A stretch of 64,000 nucleotides of DNA from Paenibacillus tengchongensis (lineage in GTDB: Bacteria > Bacillota > Bacilli > Paenibacillales > Paenibacillaceae). Made by a program: the position numbers and the translations under genes. This document shows positions 17,443-25,355 of the stretch, piece after piece (the stretch's first letter is position 1; each line of letters opens with the position of its first letter). A model generated the notes under the pieces. That model was not told where the DNA came from. It saw only the letters and a list, made by a program, of their open reading frames with translations, and made no database searches. The stretch is from NCBI RefSeq assembly GCF_008973665.1, contig NZ_WACP01000002.1, positions 310,001-374,000 on the forward strand, in the 5' to 3' direction.

Positions 17443-18294
17443 TTACCGCAGCAGCGCTAAATCGAATTCGGGGACAAGCCCTTCTGCCGCAGCCCGTCCA
17501 AGCAGGGCGGATATCGCAGCATATCCGTCTTCGCCGAGATCCATCGTAAAATCATTGACGTAGAGGCCGATATGCGATTTCGCAACCTCGGGCGACAGCT
17601 CCTGGGCATGGCCCATCACAAACTCCCGGCTGTCTTCCGGGTGATCCCAGGCATGGCGCAGCGAAGCGCGGATCCACCCGGCGATGGCGTCTCCGTCCAG
17701 CTCCCTGCGGGCAATGATCGCCCCGAGGGGAATCGGCAGGCCGGTATCCTCCTCCCACCAGCTGCCGAGATCGGCCAGCAGCTCGAGACCGTAGGACGGG
17801 TAGGTGAACCGGGCCTCGTGGATCACGAGGCCGGCGTCGATCTTGCCGTCACGGACGGCAGGCATAATCTCGTCGAACGGCATCACGACGATCTCAGCCG
17901 GGCCTCCCGGCACACGCTGCGCCGCCCACAGACGGAAGAGCAGATACGCGGTCGAGCGCTCGCTCGGCACCGCAATCCGGCGTCCGGCGAGCGAACCCGG
18001 ATGCAGCGGCGCTCCATCCTGCTTGCGGGCCAGCACCAGCGGTCCGCAGCCGCGGCCGAGCGCACCGCCGCAAGGCAGCAGCTTGTAGCGGTCCAGCACC
18101 CAGGGCAGCGCGGCGTAGGAGATTTTGAGTACCTCCGGGCCGGTGCCGCCCGCGGCGAGGCCGTTGGTGATATCGATATCGGCAAAGGTGACCTTCAGCT
18201 TAGGCGCATCCGGCACCAGACCGTGCGCCCAGGCGTGAAATACAAAGGTATCGTTCGGGCAAGGGGAAAAGGCTATATTCAGTTCGTTATGCAT
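17443..18294 (-). CDS. mqnD: 1,4-dihydroxy-6-naphthoate synthase
   Basis: Converts cyclic dehypoxanthinyl futalosine to 1,4-dihydroxy-6-naphthoate in the futalosine route to menaquinone. 283 residues, periplasmic-binding-protein-like fold without a signal peptide. Diagnostic stretches are IAFSPCPNDTFVFHAWAHG near the N-terminus and KISYAALPWVLDRYKLLPCG; the second lobe reads GLVIHEARFTYPSYGL. The start overlaps the mqnB stop (TAATG), showing translational coupling. The other pathway genes (mqnA, mqnC, mqnE) are not in this window. Confidence 0.95.
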   Translation of the reverse strand: MHNELNIAFSPCPNDTFVFHAWAHGLVPDAPKLKVTFADIDITNGLAAGGTGPEVLKISYAALPWVLDRYKLLPCGGALGRGCGPLVLARKQDGAPLHPGSLAGRRIAVPSERSTAYLLFRLWAAQRVPGGPAEIVVMPFDEIMPAVRDGKIDAGLVIHEARFTYPSYGLELLADLGSWWEEDTGLPIPLGAIIARRELDGDAIAGWIRASLRHAWDHPEDSREFVMGHAQELSPEVAKSHIGLYVNDFTMDLGEDGYAAISALLGRAAAEGLVPEFDLALLR

Positions 18295-18995
18295 TACAGC
18301 ACCTCCAGCAGTATCGCGGCGGCCTTGGACAGCATGTCCAGGGCTTCGCCGATCTTCCAGGCGGAACGGTCGCGGGGACCGACCGGGTTCGAGACCGCGC
18401 GCAGCTCCAGCACCGGGAGCCCGCGTGCTTCGGCGGCCACGGCGACCCCGTGGCCTTCCATCGCTTCCGCAGCGGCACCGGGATGCCGCGCGAGCAGGGC
18501 GGCGGCCGTCTCTGCGGTGCCGGTCGCCGTCGACACCGTCAGCACGGGTCCCGTGCTGACGGCCAGGCCGGCCGCGGCCAGCGCGGCCGTTAGCGCCGCC
18601 GCTTGCGCAGGCGCGGCGGGCACCAGCACGCGGCCGAAGCCGAGCTCGGCCGCGCTGCGGAAGCCCTCGGGGGTTTCCGCCCCGAGGTCGGCGGCGATCA
18701 GCTCGCTGGCGACCACCAGCGAGCCGACGGGGGCGCGGCCGGGGAAGCCGCCGCCGATGCCGGCGCTGACGACGCAGCCGAAGCGGCCGCCCGCCAGCAT
18801 CGCCGCGGTTCCCGCGGCAGCAGCGGCGGTGCCGGCCCCCGCCGCGATCACCTCGAAGCGGCGGGCGCTGCCGCCGAGGCCGCGCAGGATGGCGTCGCGC
18901 TCCGCCTCGACCGCGGTCACGATGAGCACGCGCGGCGCAGCGGAGCCGTTGCCGGACTGTAAGGCAACCGGGGATAAAGGTTCTTGATTCGTCAT
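18294..18995 (-). CDS. mqnB: Futalosine hydrolase
   Basis: Removes hypoxanthine from futalosine in the alternative menaquinone pathway. 233 residues of the nucleoside phosphorylase/MTA-nucleosidase fold: VLIVTAVEAERDAIL, then CVVSAGIGGGFPG, with VVASELIAADLGAETPEG characteristic of MqnB and AEAMEGHGVAVAAE carrying the ribose-binding Glu. The ATG is preceded by GGAGGCTGTTGCCATC. Strongly Ala/Gly-rich with very GC-rich codons. First gene of the mqnB-mqnD pair. Confidence 0.92.
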   Translation of the reverse strand: MTNQEPLSPVALQSGNGSAAPRVLIVTAVEAERDAILRGLGGSARRFEVIAAGAGTAAAAAGTAAMLAGGRFGCVVSAGIGGGFPGRAPVGSLVVASELIAADLGAETPEGFRSAAELGFGRVLVPAAPAQAAALTAALAAAGLAVSTGPVLTVSTATGTAETAAALLARHPGAAAEAMEGHGVAVAAEARGLPVLELRAVSNPVGPRDRSAWKIGEALDMLSKAAAILLEVL

Positions 18996-19254
18996 GATGG
19001 CAACAGCCTCCAGGCAGATATGATTTTAGGGGATGCAGATATTGACTATAGTAAAGCCAGGACTGCTGTTATTAGTAAGGTCAGGGGTGATTGCAGCGAG
19101 GGCTGCCACCAGTTGAACCTCATGGTGATAATCGGCCGGGAAGATGCCGCTACAACCGCAAAGCTAAAAGCAGCTTCTTATATAATACAAAAAGTCTACG
19201 CTGATTTCAGAAACAGGTCAAATGTGCTGCAAAAGAGGATTCCAGACATAAGTG

Positions 19255-19283
19255 TTGACAAACCGGATATGAGGGTTTATATT
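19255..19283 (+). promoter_or_regulatory. mhqR promoter
   Basis: TTGACA (19255-19260), exactly 17 nt, TATATT (19278-19283): a near-consensus sigma-A promoter. The operator follows directly. Confidence 0.8.
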
Positions 19284-19301
19284 TATCTTAACTTAAAGAT
19301 A
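19284..19301 (+). promoter_or_regulatory. Operator of the MarR/MhqR regulator (autoregulation)
   Basis: Inverted repeat TATCTT-6-AAGATA directly after the -10 box. The same repeat occurs before the DoxX gene (19897-19914), so it is very likely the binding site of the encoded MarR protein. A partial extra half-site follows at about 19305-19317. Confidence 0.8.
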
Positions 19302-19341
19302 ATTAACTTAAAGACAATTCTTGATTCAGGAGGTATTGACC

Positions 19342-19812
19342 ATGAGCGAGAATAGCGGAACTACTGGAGAGACAGTGCATCTTCCCGACCAGGATGAAGC
19401 GATGTCGCTGAAGCTGTTTGTCGTTCTGTCCAAGGCCTACCGCAGTCTGATGGACCAGGCGGTCAAGGATATGAAGAGCCACGGCCTGGGCTCAGCCGAG
19501 TTCATGGTGCTTGAGGTGCTGTATCACCGAACCCGGATTCCGCTGCAGCAGATCGGTGAGAAGGTCCTGATCACCAGCGGCAGCATCACTTACAACATTG
19601 ACAAGCTGGAGAAGCGGGGGCTGCTGAAGCGCGTACCGTGCGACGATGACCGGCGGGTAACCTATGCCGAGATTACCGAGGCGGGCCGCGAGCTGTTCGA
19701 TGATATTTTTCCCAAGCATGTATCGACCATTCACAGCATGACGGGCGGGCTGAACGGGGAAGAGAAGCGGCTGGCGACCGAGCTGTTGAAGAAGCTGGGC
19801 AAGGGCGTATAG
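19342..19812 (+). CDS. mhqR: MarR-family regulator, probable MhqR
   Basis: 156-residue winged-helix repressor. The recognition region reads LQQIGEKVLITSGSITYNI followed by the wing VPCDDDRRVTYAEITEAG. In Bacillus subtilis MhqR represses mhqNOP and mhqED and is released by methylhydroquinone, catechol and other quinone-type electrophiles. The same target set (DoxX, ring-cleaving dioxygenase, hydrolase) lies just downstream, with matching operators. Start at ATG 19342 because AGGAGG lies 8 nt before it; the open frame begins seven codons earlier without a site. Assignment to MhqR rests on context plus family. Confidence 0.88.
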   Translation: MSENSGTTGETVHLPDQDEAMSLKLFVVLSKAYRSLMDQAVKDMKSHGLGSAEFMVLEVLYHRTRIPLQQIGEKVLITSGSITYNIDKLEKRGLLKRVPCDDDRRVTYAEITEAGRELFDDIFPKHVSTIHSMTGGLNGEEKRLATELLKKLGKGV

Positions 19813-19888
19813 CAGCGGGGGCGATAACTTAGGCTGGATCGTCCCCGGCGCGCCTTGCCGAAGCAAGGAATGTAGGACACAGATTTTT

Positions 19889-19916
19889 TTGCCAAATATC
19901 TTAAGGTTAAGATAAT
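19889..19916 (+). promoter_or_regulatory. Promoter and MhqR-type operator before the DoxX gene
   Basis: TTGCCA (19889-19894), 16 nt, GATAAT (19911-19916). The inverted repeat TATCTT-6-AAGATA (19897-19914) fills the spacer and -10, the ideal place for repression. Confidence 0.75.
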
Positions 19917-19945
19917 TAAATCAAAAGGAATGGAGTGGATAAAAA

Positions 19946-20347
19946 ATGGTTAGTGTAGGGTTATTATTGATGAGGCTCGTGATCGGCATCGCTTTTATCG
20001 GGCATGGCGCGCAGAAGTTGTTTGGCTGGTTCGGGGGCTACGGCCCGAAGGGGACCGGCGGCTGGATGGAATCCATCGGCATCAAACCGGGCGTTGCTAT
20101 GGCGGTGGCTGCCGGTGTGCTTGAGCTGGTCGGCGGCCTGATGTTCACGCTGGGGCTGCTCACACCGCTTGCCGCGCTGCTGATTGCCGGAGCCATGCTG
20201 GGGGCGATGATCAAAGTGCATGCACCTAACGGATTCTGGTCGACCAATAACGGCATTGAGTTCCCGCTGACGCTGCTTGTAGTCGCCGTCGGTGTGGCGC
20301 TGGCCGGCCCCGGTGCCATCTCACTGGATGCGGTGCTGTTTAACTGA
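19946..20347 (+). CDS. mhqP: DoxX-family membrane protein, MhqP-like
   Basis: 133-residue four-helix membrane protein. The DoxX motif is clear: MRLVIGIAFIGHGAQKLFGW, FGGYGPKGTGGWMESIGI, and helices LELVGGLMFTLGLLTPLAALL. Family members are tied to quinone or thiol stress at the membrane; the chemistry is not settled. The ATG follows GGAATGGAGTGG. Co-oriented with the dioxygenase and hydrolase genes, 47 nt apart, and preceded by the MarR operator. Confidence 0.9.
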   Translation: MVSVGLLLMRLVIGIAFIGHGAQKLFGWFGGYGPKGTGGWMESIGIKPGVAMAVAAGVLELVGGLMFTLGLLTPLAALLIAGAMLGAMIKVHAPNGFWSTNNGIEFPLTLLVVAVGVALAGPGAISLDAVLFN

Positions 20348-20394
20348 TGAACTGAGCTACTGCGATTTCAAACCAATTTCGGGAGGTTATTATA

Positions 20395-21345
20395 ATGACT
20401 ATGCAAACAGCAGGAATTCACCATATTACCGCTTTTGTCGGGGATGCGCAGCGCAATGCCGATTTCTATGCCGGGATTCTCGGGCTGCGGCTCGTAAAAA
20501 AGACGATCAACTTCGACGCCCCGGAGGTCTACCACCTCTATTTCGGCAATGAAGCCGGTGCGCCGGGTACGATCATTACATTCTTTCCCTTCGCGATGGG
20601 ACGCAAAGGCCAGATCGGCGGCGGCCAGGTCGGAATCACCACTTATGTCGTGCCCGCCGGTTCGCTCGGCTTCTGGGAGCAGCGGCTGGCCGCCTATGAT
20701 ATTCCGGTGACCAAGGTTACCCGGATCGGGGAAGACTACTTGTCCTTTGCCGATTATGACGGCCTGCGGATTGAGCTGGTCGAACGCGCAGAAGGTACTC
20801 CGAGCGCCTGGTCCTTCGGCGGCGTACCGGTGGAGCATGCGATTAAAGGCTTTGGGGGCGCGGTGCTGTACAGTACCGATCCGGAGCATACCGCAGATAC
20901 ACTCACCCGGACACTGGGGCTGCAAAAGATTGCCGAGGGCAATGGATATATCCGCTACCGCTCCACGGCGGACATCGGCAACATTATCGACCTGAAGGCT
21001 GAGCCGGTGCCGCACGGCCACGGCGGGAAAGGCACTGTGCATCACATCGCCTGGCGCGCCAAGGATGATGCCGAGCAGCTTGAATGGGGCCGGCGGGTAG
21101 AGAGCCACGGCTACCAGCCGACTCCGGTTCAGGACCGTCAATATTTCAACGCCATCTACTTCCGGGAAACCGGCGGCATTTTGTTCGAGATCGCTACGGA
21201 TCCTCCAGGCTTTGCCCGCGACGAAGCGCCGGATGCCCTGGGAGAAGAGCTGAAGCTGCCGGCATGGTACGAACCGCACCGGGCGGCCATTGAAGCCAAT
21301 CTGGAGCCGTTTGAAATCCGCGAGATCGGGGGGAAGCAGGGATGA
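20395..21345 (+). CDS. mhqO: Ring-cleaving dioxygenase (VOC superfamily), MhqO-like
   Basis: 316 residues built from two vicinal-oxygen-chelate modules. Candidate metal ligands are His in AGIHHITAFVGDAQRN at the N-terminus, His in GTVHHIAWRAKDDAEQLEW and Glu in GGILFEIATDPPGF. In Bacillus MhqO opens the ring of hydroquinones or catechols and so removes toxic quinone precursors. The ATG follows CGGGAGGTTATTATA. It overlaps the hydrolase gene by 4 nt (ATGA), so the two are coupled. Confidence 0.93.
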   Translation: MTMQTAGIHHITAFVGDAQRNADFYAGILGLRLVKKTINFDAPEVYHLYFGNEAGAPGTIITFFPFAMGRKGQIGGGQVGITTYVVPAGSLGFWEQRLAAYDIPVTKVTRIGEDYLSFADYDGLRIELVERAEGTPSAWSFGGVPVEHAIKGFGGAVLYSTDPEHTADTLTRTLGLQKIAEGNGYIRYRSTADIGNIIDLKAEPVPHGHGGKGTVHHIAWRAKDDAEQLEWGRRVESHGYQPTPVQDRQYFNAIYFRETGGILFEIATDPPGFARDEAPDALGEELKLPAWYEPHRAAIEANLEPFEIREIGGKQG

Positions 21346-21956
21346 TCCACGTATACCATCAAGGAACGGACCCGAGTCAGCCGACGCTGGTGCTGTTTCA
21401 CGGCACCGGCGGCAATGAGCATGATCTGCTGCCGCTGGCCGAGCTGCTGTCACCCGGCTCTTCGGTGCTCGGTATCCGCGGCAATGTCAGAGAGAATGGC
21501 ATGCCGCGCTATTTCCGGCGGCTGGCTGAAGGCGTCTTTGACGAGGAGGATCTGATCTTCCGCACGCATGAGCTGAAGCAGTTCCTGGAACAGGCGGCGG
21601 CGCAGTATGGCTTCGACTCCGCCAATCTGGCCGCTGTCGGCTACTCGAACGGCGCCAACATCGCCGGCAGCCTGCTCTTCCATTACGGCGGGGTCTTCCG
21701 CTACGCGGTGCTGCTGCATCCGATGGTGCCGCTGCGCGGCCTGACGCTTCCCTCCTTGCAGGAAGTCTCCGTCTTCATCGGGGCGGGCACCAACGATCCG
21801 CTGATCCGGGCGGAGGAGACGCAGGAGCTGCAGGCGCTGCTGGAAGGCGCCGGTGCGGAAGTTACGGCGCACTGGGGCAATCAGGGGCACCGGCTGAGCG
21901 CAGCCGAGGCAGAAGCCGCCCGCGACTGGCTGCGCCGGGCAGCCAGTCAAGCCTAA
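21342..21956 (+). CDS. mhqD: Alpha/beta hydrolase / carboxylesterase, MhqD-like
   Basis: 204-residue serine hydrolase of the phospholipase/carboxylesterase type. Oxyanion region LVLFHGTGGNEHDLLPLA, nucleophile Ser in AAVGYSNGANIAGSLL, acid Asp in GTNDPLIRAEE and His in WGNQGHRLSAAE. Known to belong to the MhqR regulon; it may hydrolyse the ring-cleavage product or an ester of the toxicant. The start overlaps the mhqO stop and a terminator follows. Confidence 0.9.
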   Translation: MIHVYHQGTDPSQPTLVLFHGTGGNEHDLLPLAELLSPGSSVLGIRGNVRENGMPRYFRRLAEGVFDEEDLIFRTHELKQFLEQAAAQYGFDSANLAAVGYSNGANIAGSLLFHYGGVFRYAVLLHPMVPLRGLTLPSLQEVSVFIGAGTNDPLIRAEETQELQALLEGAGAEVTAHWGNQGHRLSAAEAEAARDWLRRAASQA

Positions 21957-21964
21957 AACAGACT

Positions 21965-22014
21965 AAGACCTCTTTAGCCAGCCGTTTATACGGCCGGGTA
22001 AGGGGGTCTTTTTT
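21965..22014 (+). terminator. Terminator of the mhq operon
   Basis: AAGACC...GGGTCTT arms with an inner GCCG/CGGC stem, followed by TTTTTT. Confidence 0.9.
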
Positions 22015-22174
22015 ACTGCTGCTGGGTATGCATCCCGGGCAACGAAGGGACAGTATGCTCCCCTCCCGGCAGTAGAGCGGACTATTGCCAGAGAGCTTTC
22101 AGCAAACTTTCAGCGCATTTTAACGTTCGCTTAGGCTGAAAGGATTATAGTGAGAGAGGAAAGGAGGGACTTGC

Positions 22175-22546
22175 ATGAATATTTCATCTGCCACCTCGGC
22201 AGCGTCCACTTCATATACCTCTTCCAGCACGTCGGATACAGCGGCGCTGGAGAAGCAGAAGGCGAAGCTTCAAGCCGAGCTGGAGAAGCTCGAGAGCAGC
22301 AAGGACGACGAAAAAACAAAGGAAACCAAGACGAAGCAGCTTGAGCAGCAAATCAAGCAAATTGAAGCGCAAATCGCCCAAAAGCAACAGAGCGGCGCTT
22401 CTGCCGTCTCTGCCGCCTCCGGTCCTTCCGGTGCCGGAGCGCCGCCGGAGAAGCCGGCCGGCGGCCAGGCGCTCGCTGCAGCAAGCGCGCAGCAAATTGC
22501 CGCTGCCACTACGGACAGCGCAGGCAGATTCGACATCCGGATATAG
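22175..22546 (+). CDS. FlxA-like small coiled-coil protein
   Basis: 123 residues. A Ser/Thr-rich head (about 1-22) is followed by a strongly charged coiled coil (about 23-72; EKQKAKLQAELEKLESSK, KQLEQQIKQIEAQIAQKQQ) and an Ala/Pro/Gly-rich tail. This is the layout of FlxA-like proteins, which in E. coli belong to the flagellar regulon; the molecular role is unknown. An AAGGAGG ribosome site stands before the ATG. Monocistronic, with its own terminator. Confidence 0.8.
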   Translation: MNISSATSAASTSYTSSSTSDTAALEKQKAKLQAELEKLESSKDDEKTKETKTKQLEQQIKQIEAQIAQKQQSGASAVSAASGPSGAGAPPEKPAGGQALAAASAQQIAAATTDSAGRFDIRI

Positions 22547-22570
22547 CTCCGGGCTTTCCTGCTATATAGT

Positions 22571-22610
22571 AAAGAGAGAGGCGCCTTTGCCGTGGGGCGG
22601 CTCTCTCTTT
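22571..22610 (+). terminator. Terminator after the FlxA-like gene
   Basis: AAAGAGAGAGGCGCC pairs with GGGCGGCTCTCTCTTT around TTTGCCGT. The tail is CTTTGTTAT. Confidence 0.85.
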
Positions 22611-22766
22611 GTTATAGTGAAATTCTGTTGACCACGGATGCTGTTCCTCCCATGATTTGCTCAATATCACATATTTTTAAAACCACTTATGCTTTGATTA
22701 ACATAACGCAGCCCCCGCATACACACCCATCCGGTATCCCACCTTCAAAGTGAAGGAGGTTAATCT

Positions 22767-24017
22767 ATGACCCGTCAAACCGCTTCACCCCTGCGAACCG
22801 GTCAGGAAGAGCAGGCCGCGCCGGCACGCAAACTGCTGGAGCTGCCTCTCTCTTATATCCGGTTCCTGGCAGGGATGTTTATTTCCAGATTGGGGGATTC
22901 TTTGTTCACCTTTGCTATCCCATGGATCTCTTACGAATTAACACACTCAAGTATTGTTATGGGCTCTATGTATGCGGTAAGCGTCTTGCCGATCGTTCTG
23001 TTTGGCCCGGTCGCAGGAAGCTTGGTGGACCGTTGGGACCGGAAACAGCTGATGATCGTTACTGACATTTCCAGGGCATTGCTGGTCGCTTTGATTCCCC
23101 TGCTGCATACCGCGGGCCTGCTTCAGCTCTGGCATCTGTATGCAATCTCTTTCGTGCTCACCATTCTGTCTCTGATGTTCGATGTGTCGGTCGTGGCCAT
23201 TATTCCGCAGCTTGTGCCTGCGCAGCTGACGAGAGCCAACGCTTCTTACCAGCTGACAGGCCAAATTGCAGAGCTGACGGGACCGCTGCTTGCCGGAGTT
23301 ATTATCGCTTGGACCGGAGGCTTCAATACGCTCTGGCTGGATGCGGTATCCTTCGGGGGTACGCTCATTGTGCTCATGTTAATGCCGGGTCTGGGCAGCC
23401 CCCGCCCGGCGGCCGGCATGAGGAGCATATTCAGCGATATTGGAGAAGGGTTTAAGTGGCTGGTGCGCTCAAAGATTAATTTGTCCTTCTCGTTCCAGGC
23501 GATGATCGGCAATTTCGGTTACAGTGCCGCCTTTGGCGTATTAATGTTCTATCTGCTGAACACTTTGCATTTGGACACCCGGCAGAGCAGCCTTAATTAT
23601 ACCTTACTGGGCTTCGGCGGTATTATCGGCAGCCTTTTGGCTGTTCCGCTGGAGAGACGGTTCCGCCGGGGCCTGCTGATTCCCCTCCTGCTCGGATTGG
23701 GAACTGCGGGTTTCAGTTTTGCGGCGGTCAGTGACTTCTGGCTGGCACCCGGCATTGCCTTTCTGGCGGTGACTGCCTGTAACGTGGCATGGAATACCAT
23801 TGTAACCTCCGTGCGGCAAGAGACGATCCCGCAGGATATGATCGGACGTGTGCTCGGCTTCTCGAGAGTGCTTACCCGATTGGCCATGCCTGTCGGGGCA
23901 ATGACCGGGGCCGCCCTGTCGGAATGGGCCGATCCCCGCGCGGTCTTCGCCGTAGCTGCCGCCGCCAAATTGCTGGAGGTTATTATAGCCCTGGCGACAC
24001 CGATCCGTAAGCTGTAG
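22767..24017 (+). CDS. MFS transporter (multidrug/siderophore-exporter-like)
   Basis: 416 residues, about 12 helices. The N-terminal module reads YIRFLAGMFISRLGDSLFTF and the loop 2-3 motif is GPVAGSLVDRWDRKQLMIV, as in MFS_3 proteins related to EntS and macrolide exporters. The helix 5 region (ASYQLTGQIAELTGPLLAG) fits drug:H+ antiporters. The substrate is unknown. An AAGGAGG-containing site precedes the ATG. A single gene between two terminators. Confidence 0.9.
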   Translation: MTRQTASPLRTGQEEQAAPARKLLELPLSYIRFLAGMFISRLGDSLFTFAIPWISYELTHSSIVMGSMYAVSVLPIVLFGPVAGSLVDRWDRKQLMIVTDISRALLVALIPLLHTAGLLQLWHLYAISFVLTILSLMFDVSVVAIIPQLVPAQLTRANASYQLTGQIAELTGPLLAGVIIAWTGGFNTLWLDAVSFGGTLIVLMLMPGLGSPRPAAGMRSIFSDIGEGFKWLVRSKINLSFSFQAMIGNFGYSAAFGVLMFYLLNTLHLDTRQSSLNYTLLGFGGIIGSLLAVPLERRFRRGLLIPLLLGLGTAGFSFAAVSDFWLAPGIAFLAVTACNVAWNTIVTSVRQETIPQDMIGRVLGFSRVLTRLAMPVGAMTGAALSEWADPRAVFAVAAAAKLLEVIIALATPIRKL

Positions 24018-24091
24018 GCTGTCTGCCGTTACGGCTCCACCAATAGCCGGTTGGCCTATTTTCATTTTCCGCTGGAACAAGAGGGTTAAGA

Positions 24092-24137
24092 AATTTAAGT
24101 CCGTCCGCCGCTTCCGCTGACCGGATTTAAGTTTTTT
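24092..24137 (+). terminator. Terminator after the MFS gene
   Basis: TTTAAGTCCG and CGGATTTAAG form a stem with one G-T pair, followed by TTTTTT. Confidence 0.75.
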
Positions 24138-24237
24138 AAATGGACTGGCCCATAATCTTAAAAAAATGAGTACTTAATTGGACTATATTTTCTTTTTTTA
24201 TACATATCGTATAATTTTCAAAAAAGGAGTGAATCGC

Positions 24238-24669
24238 ATGGATGACATCGACCTGCAAATCCTGGAACTGCTGAAGCGCAACAGCCGGATGACCAGCTCC
24301 GATATCGCCAAAATCATTCATCTTTCGGTGCCTTCCATTGCGGAGAGGATCCGGAAGCTGGAAAGAAACGGGATCATTCATCAGTTCACAGTCAAACTGG
24401 ACCGCAAGGCTATGGGGCAGAGCTGTGTGGTCTATATGTTCGTGCAGCTCCACGGATCGGCCGAAACCCAAGGTTTCCGGGAGGCCATGATTCAATCGCC
24501 GGAGGTGCTGGAGTGCCATCATATTTCAGGGGAATATGACTATCTGCTGAAAGTGGCGCTGGCTGATTTATCCGGGGTGGAAGGGTTTATTACGCATACG
24601 CTTAAAGCCCGGCACAACGTTGTCCGGTCCAACACGTTCTTCATCTTATCTACACAGAAAGAGGAATAG
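24238..24669 (+). CDS. Lrp/AsnC-family regulator
   Basis: 143 residues. An HTH at about 18-40 (TSSDIAKIIHLSVPSIAERI) is followed by an AsnC effector-binding domain (VLECHHISGEYDYLLKVAL). Such regulators sense amino acids and often control a neighbouring exporter, here the LysE-type gene that starts 18 nt after the stop. The start at 24238 has AAAAAAGGAG 8 nt before; TATAAT at 24210-24215 lies just upstream. The frame extends further upstream but only through AT-rich promoter DNA. Confidence 0.9.
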   Translation: MDDIDLQILELLKRNSRMTSSDIAKIIHLSVPSIAERIRKLERNGIIHQFTVKLDRKAMGQSCVVYMFVQLHGSAETQGFREAMIQSPEVLECHHISGEYDYLLKVALADLSGVEGFITHTLKARHNVVRSNTFFILSTQKEE

Positions 24670-24687
24670 AGCAGAGGAGTGATTCGC

Positions 24688-25329
24688 ATGCCGTGGGAGT
24701 GGATGGCGAAAGGGATGCTGCTGGGGCTCTCCATTGCGGCGCCCGTTGGTCCCATCAGTATACTGTGCATCAGGAAGACTATTGCCGGAGGATTTAGAAC
24801 CGGATTGTCCAGCGGGCTCGGCGCCGCGACTGCAGACGCCGTATACGGCACTGTGGCAGGGCTCGGGCTGTCCGCTTTGACCGCAGCTTTATTGGATTAC
24901 AGCTTGGCGCTGCAGGTGCTTGGCGGATTGTTTATTTGTTACTTGGGCCTTAAATCGCTGTTATTGGTGCCTGATAAGGAAGACGCCCAGCGCGCACAGC
25001 CCGCTCCTCCCGCAAGCGCGCTGAGATCCTACACGATGACGTTTCTGCTGACGCTGTCGAACCCGATGACGATCCTCTTTTTTCTGGGCGTATTCGGGGC
25101 CTCGGGTATCCTGTTGTCGCATACCGGCAATAACATACCGTTTCTGGTCGGTGGCGTATTCCTCGGTTCGGCGGCATGGTGGATTCTCCTGGCGGGAGCG
25201 GCTGCTCTGTTCCGGAGCAAGCTGCTTCAAGGGCGCTATAGGCTTATCATATTTAACAAGCTGTCCGGTGTGGTTCTGCTGACATTCGGCGTAGTTGCCC
25301 TTGTGAAATCCGCAGCTTCGTTTATCTGA
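24688..25329 (+). CDS. LysE-family amino-acid exporter
   Basis: 213-residue membrane protein with six helices. The LysE/RhtB signature GLSIAAPVGPISILCIRKTI lies at the N-terminus, then a Gly/Ala-rich helix (GLSSGLGAATADAVYG) and LTLSNPMTILFFLGVF. Probably exports a neutral or basic amino acid and is probably controlled by the adjoining Lrp protein. ATG 24688 is chosen because AGAGGAG precedes it at 8 nt; a GTG three codons earlier lies inside that site. Confidence 0.9.
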   Translation: MPWEWMAKGMLLGLSIAAPVGPISILCIRKTIAGGFRTGLSSGLGAATADAVYGTVAGLGLSALTAALLDYSLALQVLGGLFICYLGLKSLLLVPDKEDAQRAQPAPPASALRSYTMTFLLTLSNPMTILFFLGVFGASGILLSHTGNNIPFLVGGVFLGSAAWWILLAGAAALFRSKLLQGRYRLIIFNKLSGVVLLTFGVVALVKSAASFI

Positions 25330-25355
25330 AGGTCAGGCGTGAGGCTGCTGCATGC

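Larger units (their letters stand above)
18996..19341. other. Divergent intergenic region between mqnB and mhqR
   Basis: No gene supported. The right end holds the mhqR promoter and operator. A 123-codon plus-strand frame here overlaps both and has no ribosome site. Confidence 0.6.

Noticed and set aside
17572..18987. 471-codon plus-strand frame opposite mqnB-mqnD
   Set aside because: Ala/Arg-rich antisense of two recognised enzymes.
18984..19355. 123-codon plus-strand frame before mhqR
   Set aside because: It overlaps the mqnB start, the mhqR promoter, operator and start. No ribosome site and no family resemblance.
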